DNA from: Typha latifolia
Lineage: Eukaryota > Streptophyta > Magnoliopsida > Poales > Typhaceae
Direction of reading: 5' to 3'
DNA length: 64,000 nt
Assembly: GCA_019914945.1 (NCBI GenBank)
Contig: CM034099.1
Span: 16,146,704-16,210,703 of the forward strand
Below the pieces are notes generated by a model. That model was not told where the DNA came from, ran no database searches, and saw only the letters and a program-made list of their open reading frames with translations. Position numbers and translations under genes: made by a program. Positions 54,899 through 64,000 of this stretch are shown one piece after another. How positions within the stretch are numbered: position 1 is the first letter of the stretch; every line of letters starts with the position of its first letter.

Positions 54899-56812
54899 TG
54901 TAACACCCCAAATTTTAACACCCCTGCCACTCTGCCCCCATCCCTCTTCTCCTTCTTCTTCCCCTTCCCTCTTTCCTTCTTTCCCCTCTTTCCTTTTCTT
55001 TCCCCCCTACTTACTCGATGGCCTTGTGCTGCGCCGCCGGCCTCGTGCTGCGCCGCCCGCAGCCCCGCAACCCCGTGGACCTCCTCTCTCCGCCTTGATC
55101 TCGCAGCCCCACATCCCCTGCAGCCCACTAAGCTAGTTTTGGTGGGCTGCAATTTGCAGCCCACCAGCTCGATTGTGGTGGGCTGCGATTAGACTGCAGC
55201 CCACAGCAAGCCTTAGTGGGCTGTGGTTGGACCCCCAACCCACCTCTTGCAACCTTGCACTAAGACCCTCTTACGTATTGAGTTGGGTTTGAGCCTAACC
55301 CATTACCTCTAGCCTAGCCCATTTGGAGCCTATAACCATGTTTATCTTTTTCCACCTGATTTAATTAGCCTGACCCCCCGTAATGACAATTTAGTATCAT
55401 GTGAATTTTAGGATAACATAGGACTCACCCTGACTCATGTATATGCCTAAACATAAATTCTCTAAATAAAGATAATTAATTCTATTAATTCGCTAATCTT
55501 ACATATGGCGTTACTTGCGTGACAAGATTTAGTATACTATGGAGACCCCCCAGACGAGTAGAGTTATACAAATCTAGAATAATGTAGTTACAGTCATTAT
55601 ACTGTCATGACAACTGTAGGAAGTGTCGATATTAATATATGCATTTAGTATACCATGTTATATCTTTACATATGCAGTTATTGATAATTTGCTCATCATG
55701 ATATTATGAGAATGTTAATGTAGCATAAACATTAGTGTGATGATGCTTACACGTATCCTGTATGATATACCCTTGCATATATGTATATCTATTGTGAATA
55801 TAAAATGTAACGATCATAATGACTATAACATGCTTGATACACTCATAGACACTGCACCACTTCTACTGATGATTTAGAGAGAGTGAGATATGGGCTTACG
55901 ACCGGGGTCCTTAGTCTGATGGCCATAGACAACCGGTCACTTGTAGTGTCGCCATACACGTGTAGGTGGCATTACCGCTAGATGTGTATATATCCCCCCT
56001 CGATGTATGAGATGATGGATGATTATGTGATGGATAATTATTTCTTGAGAGTATTTACCCTATGTAGTGAATAGCTCGATGAGCGATGATGAGTATGATT
56101 AATGCTTTTGTAGGCATAAGATGACTAAAGTGCTCTTTTATTGCTATACATAACATGTAAACACTATGATTGTGATATGTACGAATAAAAAATTGTATCA
56201 AGCTTTATATCTGTGTGGACATAATCTTTATCGATTGTATTGATTTAGTAACTCATGTTAAGCCATCTCAACAAGCATATTGTTATTGCTAGCAAATATA
56301 GGCATACAATGTATATACACATGCACTTTCATTATTTTAGATGGTATGGATCCTACTCGCTGGGCTGTAAGCTCACCACCTCTTGGTGGCATTATTTCAG
56401 AGCTAGGGGACGCAAGTGCGGGTAGCGAGGAGTAGCTGTCTTTCTTTTCCAGTATGTCTACTTTAGCATTGTATTTTGGATGTATATTTAGAAGGCTTGG
56501 GAACGCAGGTGCGGGTAGTGAGGAGTAGCTGCCTTTCTTTTTCAGTATGTCTTTTAGTTGTATTAAGCCCCTGCGAGGGCGTTATGATTGATGATTTATT
56601 TTAGACTTTAGCATTATATTTTGGATGTATATTTGGAAGGCTTGTTGTGGCCTGTGGAACTTGTATCCGGACTCTTATGGTTGAGTTTATTTATGGTGAA
56701 TTTGTGCCGGGTGTGCCTTGTGAAATTCTTGTACTGACAGGTCATGTGATGTACCGCATGGGGGGATTTACCCACGCGGTTTACACGTGTATTTGGAGGT
56801 TTTGGTGTTTCA
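54899..56812 (+). mobile_element. Solo LTR of a long-LTR retrotransposon (copy 1)
   Basis: It starts TGTAACACCCC and ends TGGTGTTTCA (TG..CA), is 1914 bases long, and is flanked by the identical 5-mers ACTTT (54894-54898 and 56813-56817). No polyprotein, primer-binding site or second LTR adjoins it, so it is a solo LTR left by LTR-LTR recombination. TGTAACACCC starts and a segment reading CTCGCTGGGCTGTAAGCTCA are typical of Ty3/gypsy chromovirus (Tekay/Del-like) LTRs; the lineage is inferred. An internal ~90-base duplication near 56405-56540 and 56595-56645 distinguishes it from copy 2. Pro/Ala-rich frames at its left end are shadows. Confidence 0.88.
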
Positions 56813-56819
56813 ACTTTGG

Positions 56820-58400
56820 ACCCCAAAAGAGGTACATCTTTTGTGGGTAAATGGTATTATGCAACTTAACTTACACACACGCCCCGGTCGGCCCAGCTCA
56901 GCTCGGTTTACATGTGCGGGTCAAGTCTAATTTTAATTTTTGCCTGATACAAGTTCAAATCTGGTCTTGTTCAGATTAGTTGGTTGGTTGAACCTGCCCG
57001 AATTCGAAGTGGTGTACACTTGGAACAGTTAATTGGTTGAACTCAAAATGGTGCATCCCTTCACTTTGAAACTGTTATTCGGTTAAGACCCGAAATAGTG
57101 CATCCATTTGTGACCAGTCGCATCCCTTCAAGCCTATTTAAGTCTAATAAATAGGCTGTCAGTTTGCATTATTTTGAACACTAAATTTTGGTTCATTCTT
57201 TCTAAGTCTGGTTCGAATCTTAAGTCTGCATTTGAGAGAGTATAGCACGGTTCAGGTTCAACCAGGCATTCGAATAGCTGCTTTCTTTCGAGTGTAAGAC
57301 AGTTGTTGTATCTTGAAAACCGACGTCCATTGTTTCAGAAGCAATCGACGGATGACGAATTAGTCTTAAAGAGAGAGTTTTCAACACTAGACTTACTATA
57401 CAGATTTTACATTCTGTAATTTGTAAGTTTATTTTTATTTATTAACTTATTTTGAATTGAATTTTTTGTTACTTTTAGAATCATATTATTACCGCATAGT
57501 ATCTCTCTCACTCCTACTTTATAGTTATTGTACACAATTTAGAATTATATTTATGAACTTTTCAATTATTTTTACGCAATTCATTCTTCCTTTTATTACT
57601 ATGTTTAACTGTGAACAACATAAATATAACTACGAAATTCATATATATAACTATGAATTACGTAAATATAATTATAAATTGTCTAAAATAAATTGTAAAT
57701 TAGAGTCAAAAATGAAGAAGAAAGAGAAGGATGAGTGAGAGATATTATCATATTCAAACTTTTAAAGACTCATATCATCAGTACTTATACCTAGTCCGAA
57801 TTTATTTCAAACAAGGTCTTACTACTTGGCAAAAATAATATAGCTAAGATTAGAACGATAAATACTTTTAAAGTACAGACAAGTAAATAATTCTAGAAAC
57901 TTGAAATTTGGTTCAACTTTATCTTATGAAATTTGCATATATTGAATATTTTTATCATTCATAGCTATTTAGTTCTCAAGGGGTATCTGCTTATTTTTCT
58001 TATTAAATAATATCTAATTAAGAGAAATTTATTTTTATACTAGGGTTTATGATTATTTATAAAGGTAGGACGGTAGCAATAAAATAAAATATAAAAAAAA
58101 AATATAAGAGTAAATTATAAAATTATATAAAATATCTCATATGGATAACCTAAGGAAGAGATGTATTAAACACAATACATATAATAATATTTCTCTTGTA
58201 TGAGATGCTTATATATAACTATTTCAAGTGAAAGAAGAAAAAGACACAAAAGTAAGATTAGGAGATAGAAGAAGAAGCATAAGAAGAGTAAAGTAGTATT
58301 TCTTACCATATGAAATGCTTGTGCAGAAAAAAAGATTGAGAGATGAAAAAAGAAGAAGAGTGGTAAGTTCTCTCTATTCCTATAATGTCTCATCAATCAG
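56820..58400. other. Repeat-derived intergenic DNA
   Basis: 57000-57440 contains recurring GTGCATCC(C) words, TATTTAAG followed by TAATAAATAGG, and a downstream leader. This resembles the promoter half of a Copia-type LTR, but no termini could be set. A 93-codon Asn/Tyr/Lys-rich frame at 57457-57738 follows AT bias and is not credible as a gene. Confidence 0.35.
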
Positions 58401-59099
58401 TATTTAATGAGATACCAAGTGAAGTAAATTTGAAAACAAATCTAACCTATAAGGGAAAACTAATATGTTGTTAAGTGACAATAAAAATCATGTGTGTTTT
58501 TATAATAGTGGATTCGGACATTTAAAAATGTATATATGTTCAATGTTCTGATCCTATATTTATCACATGAATTTCGATCAATATTATTTTAGATCTATTT
58601 GAAATATTATCCGGCCAATTTTATCTTATAATTTTTAAAAATTCGACCTTACAGAGGCTAAATATTTATTAGAATATAAGAACTTATATATAAAAAAAAT
58701 ATTTATTTAGTATTTTCGTCATATATTTTTCATATAAACTCTTATCATATTACTTTGAATGCTTTAGAAAGAAAAAATAATTCTCTACAACTTTTTCTCT
58801 CATTAATATCTTTAAATTTAACCATTTAGATATCTAAGTTTATTGAAAGATGACAACTTAAAAGAAGAATGTAATCCATTGATAAATAACAAAATTAATT
58901 TTATTCATTAATTTGCTCACGTCTTTCTTATATGAACTCTGATTTGTATTATTTTAAATGCGTTGAAAAACTTATTCAATACTATACAATTTTATCTTCA
59001 AATTTGACATTTTTGGTAGTTAAATTTTCGTTGGAAGATGATGATTAAAATCAGCCAATAATGTTATGGAGTTATAGCGGTTTTATATCTATGGAGGGT

Positions 59100-59745
59100 T
59101 AATCATTTACCTGACTAACCTGCAAGCTATGAAGATTGCTGATACTAGTGGCCTCACCCAAAGGGAGAGGCTAAGACGAGCTCGATTTACACATTCCTCT
59201 AACATCTAGAGTCTAATATTTGGCCAAGTTGGAAGATACTAGGGAGTTCTTAAGCCACCTCTAGTTAAGGCTACAAGACAACTATGGGTTGTGCGGTGTG
59301 GGAGCCGGTGGATGAAATCTTGCAACACCCTATGAATTTGGAGGTTAAGCCTGGATTAGATCTCCATTGACTAGGCTAGTGACAAAGTCGTAAGGAAACA
59401 CGTAAAGAAAGTGAGTGTCACTATCTTATAGGGAATCTAAAAGCAGCAAAATCAGGTTGCCTTTGGAGGGGGGTGGCGAAACGTGGAGTTTACTGAAACA
59501 TGGTTGGTGCAAGCTAACCATGGATGGGGCCTACTCTCCGATGAGCTACCAAGGAGGAGACGGCATGGTGGTTCATTCGGATGAAAGCATAATGGTGGCA
59601 ATCTCAAAGGGGCCGTCACCGATCTTATTTTGCATAGATGGCGAAAACCTAGGGTATCAGGTTGGCCTTCGAAAGAGAGGTAAATATGAATTCTCTAGTT
59701 CGGAAGGAAGGAGGCAGGGTGTACTTGGAGAATTAAATATCTAAT
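59100..59745 (+). pseudogene. LINE-type retrotransposon relic with RNase H-like fragment
   Basis: The frame 59415-59744 reads ..HGWCKLTMDGAYSPMSYQ GGDGMVVHSDESIM.. It resembles the plant LINE-associated RNase H motif W-x-K-[IL]-N-x-D-G-[AS] followed by GGxGxVxRD. The catalytic-type Asp in TMDGA is kept, but the GGxGGVxRD block is altered and no upstream reverse transcriptase frame survives. Upstream 59100-59410 gives broken short frames. Dead fragment. Confidence 0.55.
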
Positions 59746-60086
59746 GAAGGAATTTTTGGAGGAGGGAACAAGGTGGCCCACTGGGCAAATGAGTCAACTA
59801 GGGCAAGCTAGTGTCGAGGTGTTTGTTGCTGGAGACCGGGAAGGAGCTCTGCTCTGCAAGCTTTTGGGTTTTGACATGTCAGCAGATGATCATATAAGCT
59901 GATGGGTGTTTGTAAGCCGGTAGCAGATCTTTTTAATTAAAAAAAAAGGAAAAAAGTACGCACACCGAAATCCCAAATCAGACTCATCGAATCTAACCAC
60001 GTTTTCCTCCTATAAAATCTACCTTCCCGAACGAGGGAAAAAAATCCCCGCCTCCAAACATTACTCGGACGGTAGGAGAGAGAGAA

Positions 60087-61059
60087 ATGGGGCAGCTCCA
60101 TCTCCTCTCCCGGAGCCCGGCGACGGGTCTCGGATTCCCCGCCGTCCGACACATCACCGTGCTTGACACGTGGCTCCCCCCGGCGTCCGCCGCTTTCTAC
60201 CCTCTCGGCACCCGAAGCTTCTCTGTCCACAAAAAGGCGGTCATTTTCGACGCTCGACCAGGGCGGTTTCGCTTTAGGATGGGAAGATCAGGTATCTTTC
60301 CCATGCTTCTGTTTCGTTATTTTTCGAAATTGTGATTAACGAATAGGTTTTAACTGATTTACAATTATTTTGCTAATTTCGGATGATGGGCTTGAGAACG
60401 ATTATTGTAGATTGTGCTTCGTTTGTGTAGTCTGACTGAATAAATTACGATCTTGAGTCAAATTTCTAATGTGTTATGCTTCGTTTATTTATTTTTAGTG
60501 TGCTAGTTGCAAATTTGAAATCGTAATCCTTGATTTAATATATGGATTATTTTTTTAGTTTGAGACTGAGTCTGTTCATTTTCTCGAAATTGTTGCTGTT
60601 GGAAAATTTGTAAATAGTCTGATTTAGTTGAAACAATTGCAATTTTTGAGGATTGCCCATCGTTGTTGTAGAATGAGTTCTGTCATTTTGCTTGTTCATC
60701 CTCGAGCTGCTTTTGATATACTAGCAAAAGTTAATTCTTTCTGGAATTCGTTTTCTTCTATAAGAATGACTACCAGTATCGTTTATAAATGTTGATGTTA
60801 CTTGTAAGTTGTTATATGTATGATTGGAGACTGGCAAATATTAAGTGCATTTTCTTCTCGTCATATATACTGTAGATGCATTTAGTTTTACCATGGTTTG
60901 GTATATGATTCTCAAGAGCTTCTGTACTTTTTAGATTTAACATCAGATTTGGAGCTTGCAAGGCCTGAAGACAAGAGGGCACCAAACAAAGGTGTTAGTG
61001 GGATATTTTGGATATTACTTCTTAACATTGGTTCTTATGTTGCAGATCACTTGTTTCAG
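60087..61059 (+). CDS. Plastid rhomboid-like protein, RBL11-like (5' part; continues beyond window)
   Basis: Two exons fit in phase: 60087-60291 (ATG, 68 codons + 1) and 60935-61059 (41 codons + 2), ending CTTGTTTCAG|GTAATG. The N-terminus is basic and Ser/Pro/Phe-rich, like a plastid transit peptide. The second exon gives LELARPEDKRAPNKGVSGIF then WILLLNIGSYVADHLFQ, which is the lead-in and first membrane helix of the RBL11 (At5g25752-type) inner-envelope rhomboid family. The catalytic GxSG Ser, the His helix and all later exons are not in the window; sequence to 64000 is intron, including an LTR insertion. RBL11-type proteins act at the chloroplast inner envelope. An alternative acceptor (CATCAG|ATTTGG) 12 bases downstream is also in frame. 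The family call rests on one helix and its linker, so it is good but not certain. Confidence 0.72.
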
Positions 61060-61970
61060 GTAATGCATTTTCCAATCAAGGAATAGTAGACCTTTCAAAC
61101 ATTATGATCACCTACTCTATTTGGAAAAAAAATTCATTTGCAAATAATATTGTTTACTATATGTGAGTCAGCATTCTTATGATAATCCATGTCGCATCTT
61201 TTGGATGAGCAAGCTGAGTTGTTCATTTTTTGCTTTACTCTTAAATTCTAGTACTGTTATCTTGTAAATAACTTTATTTTTCTTACAACTGTTAGGTTCT
61301 TAGATAGTGCTACAAATAAAGACATCTTAATTTCATACTGTTTGCCTCTGTCTGCTAAAAAGCTTCTTTCTTCTTAATGCTCTTGAAAAGCAAAGACATG
61401 TCCCATTCATATGGTGTAATAGGACTGGACTAACATTATCATGCTTCGGAAGTCTTTTGTTATGCATGTTGCCTAAGAAAAAGTACATGTAAGCCAATGA
61501 AGGAGGCATGAAAAAATTTGGTTATTCTAATGCTTTTAATCCCTTACAAGTAGGTGTGTCAATAAAGCTTGAGGCTCGCAAGCTACTCGAGCTCGCTTGT
61601 TTAGCTGAACGACCCAAGTTCTAGCCACATTTTCTTGCTCGTTTAACAATTGAGACGTGCTCAAGTTGAGCGTCGCTGGCTCGAGCTCATCTAGATTTAG
61701 CTGTCATTGTAATATGTTAAAATATTATATATAATTAGTCATCTACAATTTTAAATATGATGCTTTATCCTCTAGTTGCACATAAATTCTATAGATTCTT
61801 TTATATATGTATTGTTGCAATGGGCTACATGCTTAAGAATTGTATTAAGGTAGTCCATTTGACTAGTTAATTAGATTAATTTGGCTAGTATAGAATTCAA
61901 GAATAATTTGACATTGGTGCTTTGGCTTTGAGTTGACCTTGATGTTTTCTATGCATTGGAGTAATAGCAA

Positions 61971-63798
61971 TGAAACACCCAGACCTCCAAATACACGTGT
62001 AAACCGCGTGGGTAAATCCCCTCATGCGGTGCATCACATGACCTGTCAGTACAAGAATTTCACAAGGCACACAACAGCACAAATTCACCATAAATAAACT
62101 CAACCATAAGAGTCTGGATACAAGTTCCACAGGCCACAACAAGCCTTCTAAATATATATCCAAAATACAATGCTAAAGTCCAAAATACATCATCAATCAT
62201 AACGCCTTCGTAGGGGCTTAATACAACTAATAGACATACTGAAAGAAAGAAAGAAAGGTAGTTACTCCTCGCTACCCGCACCTGCGTCTCCTAGCTCTGA
62301 AATAATGCCTCCATGAGGGGATGAGCTTACAGCCCAGCGAGTAGGATCCAAACAATCTAAAATAATGAAATCACATGTGTATATCCAATGCATGTCTATA
62401 TTTGTTAACAATAACAATATGCTTATTGAAATGACTTACTATAAGTTACTAAATCAATGCAATTGATAAAGATTACCAGTCACTATCCTGGAACATGCTA
62501 GTTCCTAAACGTATTACAACAGATATATATGCAAGGGTATATCATACAGGATACATGTAGAGCATCATCACACCAATGCTTATGCTACATTAACAATCTC
62601 ATAATATCATGATGAGCAAATTATCAATAACTGCATATGTAAAGATATAACAGGGTACACTAAATGCATATATTAATACTGACATTTCCTACAGTGTCAT
62701 GGCAGGTATAATGACTGTAACTACATTATTCTAGACTTATATAAACTCTACTCGCCTGGGGAGTATGCTAAATCTCGTCAGCTAGCCGGTTCCTTCGGAA
62801 TCCCAAAATTCTCCTCACGCGGTGTCAATCCTATTAATTCACGATTAGCGAACTAATAAAATTAATTATCTTATTAGAGAATTATGTTTAGGCATATACA
62901 TGAGTCAGGGGTCTCCTAGGGTGAGTCCTATGTTATCCTAAAATTCACATGATAATAAATTGTCATTACGGGGTTAGGTTAATTAACTCGGGTGGAAATG
63001 GATAAACTGGATTATAGGGTCCAAATGGAACCTAACCCAAAAGGCAAGGGGCCTTGGTGGGCTGCAGTCCAACTGCAGCCCACAAGGTTGCATGAGGCAG
63101 GCTACCCCCGGCCCACCAAGACTTGCTGTGGGCTGTAGTCCAACCGCAGCCCACCACCATCTCCTCTCGAGGGAAGGAGATCGAGGCAGAGAGAGAAGGT
63201 CCACGGGGCTGCGAGCGGCGCAGCACGAGGCCGACGACGCAGCACAAGGCCGGCGATATGACCACGAGGCCGGCGGCACGGCTACGAGACCGATGGGTAA
63301 GTAGGGGGAAAAAAGAAAGAGGGAAGAAGGGCCTAACGGCGGCGGGTCGCGCTCCATGGCCGGCGGCCATGGGGGGTCCCTCCTCCCTTCAACAAGGGCC
63401 CGAAGCCCATCTAAGGAGGGTTTCTCTCCTCCCACCGGAGCCCTCGGACCGGTGGCCGGACGCGGGGTCGCGGCCGCAGAGGACGATCACGAGAGGGAGG
63501 GGAGCTAGCTATCGAGATTTAACGACGAGGTTAGGGCTTACCGCGATCCACGCGCTCAGCTTTATCGGTTCTGGGGCTACGTCGGCTCCGGCACTTCATC
63601 AGCTCCGGCTCCGGCTCCGACGTCGGCAACCCGCGAGAGAGGGAGAAAGGTAGTGAGGTGGAGGAGAAAAATGAGGGGGGGTCGAGATGGCTACGGTGAG
63701 GGGAAGAAGGAGATAAGGGAGGTGGGGAGGGTGCCGTAGAAGGGGAAGAAGAAGGAGAAGAGAGGACAGGGGGGTGGCAGGCACCTGGGACGCACACA
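61971..63798 (-). mobile_element. Related LTR, inverted (copy 2), inside rhomboid intron 2
   Basis: On the minus strand it ends in GGTCTGGGTGTTTCA, matching the end of copy 1. It aligns along most of its length (for example GACAGGTCATGTGATG, TTACAAG-like LTR body, GGGCTGTAAGCTCA, GATGTATTTTGGACTTTAGC). Its 5' region is longer by about 400 bases of GC-rich sequence (63300-63790) and begins TGTGTGCGTCCC instead of TGTAACACCCC. The 5-mers beside it are AGCAA and GTATA, which do not match. Either it is a recombined or rearranged solo LTR, or the left boundary is misplaced. Pro/Arg/Ala-rich frames on either strand are not genes. Confidence 0.75.
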
Positions 63799-64000
63799 GT
63801 ATAGCTAAAAGTCAAATATGATAGATCAAAAGTCATATAAACAACTATATATATGTGGTCTTATCCTATGGAATGGCTAAAAATTGAAGCAATAAAAGTT
63901 AAGTTGTTACCCATTTCATCTTGTGTTAAGAAGTCAATATTCTTCTCTTGAATTTTTTATTGGCTTCTCCTAACATAATTTAGTGTGAACAAATGCCTAA
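63799..64000. other. Rhomboid intron continuation
   Basis: AT-rich sequence with no exon seen; the gene presumably resumes beyond the window. Confidence 0.5.

Noticed and set aside
54781..55192. Pro/Ala/Arg-rich frames
   Set aside because: They lie at or across the left end of a solo LTR and reflect its C-rich leader.
62983..63836. Long Pro/Ser/Arg-rich frames on both strands
   Set aside because: They lie in the GC-rich part of the second LTR and have no protein family pattern.

Overview
This 64 kb window is nuclear DNA from a flowering plant. It holds spliced genes with GT..AG introns, AT-rich introns and intergenic DNA, many (CT)n and (AT)n microsatellites, and plant retrotransposon and MITE remnants. 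The protein families are all standard angiosperm ones. The long introns, modest codon GC and ~1.9 kb LTRs would suit a non-grass monocot such as a palm, but I cannot fix the species.

I reconstructed seven protein genes by joining exons with matching phases and GT/AG borders, plus the first two exons of an eighth. Left to right: (1) a bHLH68/bHLH112-type transcription factor (+, 4012-7525); (2) an isochorismatase/nicotinamidase-like hydrolase with a plastid-like leader (+, 12214-16382); (3) a TOM1-like VHS-GAT ubiquitin adaptor, TOL (-, 17831-27522); (4) a CCDC25-family NFACT-R protein (-, 29119-36735); (5) a LEA-2 membrane protein of the Companion-of-Cellulose-synthase type (+, 42163-44535); (6) an intronless hyccin (-, 45130-46095); (7) a Plsp1-like plastid type I signal peptidase (-, 47691-53159); (8) the 5' part of an RBL11-like plastid rhomboid (+, from 60087), whose remaining exons lie beyond the window.

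These genes do not form an operon or pathway. Two adjacencies are suggestive: TOL (ubiquitin sorting of membrane proteins), the CC-like protein and hyccin (PI4-kinase complex) all act at or near the plasma membrane, and genes 7 and 8 are divergently arranged plastid membrane proteases. Either could be chance.

The rest is repeat-rich. There is a solo LTR (54899-56812) with a perfect 5-bp target duplication, and an inverted relative inside intron 2 of the rhomboid gene (61971-~63798). More diverged relatives lie at ~8300-10680 and ~38780-39240. A terminal-inverted-repeat family has copies in introns of both the TOL gene and the CCDC25 gene. Other items are a Mutator-like element carrying internal tandem repeats, a Stowaway-like MITE, a SINE-like tRNA-derived repeat and an RNase-H-like LINE relic.

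I found no clearly new biological system, rRNA, functional tRNA or CRISPR. The most interesting local signals are an in-frame partial exon duplication in the CCDC25 gene, a TIR element inserted into one half of an older tandem duplication in the TOL gene, and a clean solo LTR next to its recombined inverted relative.
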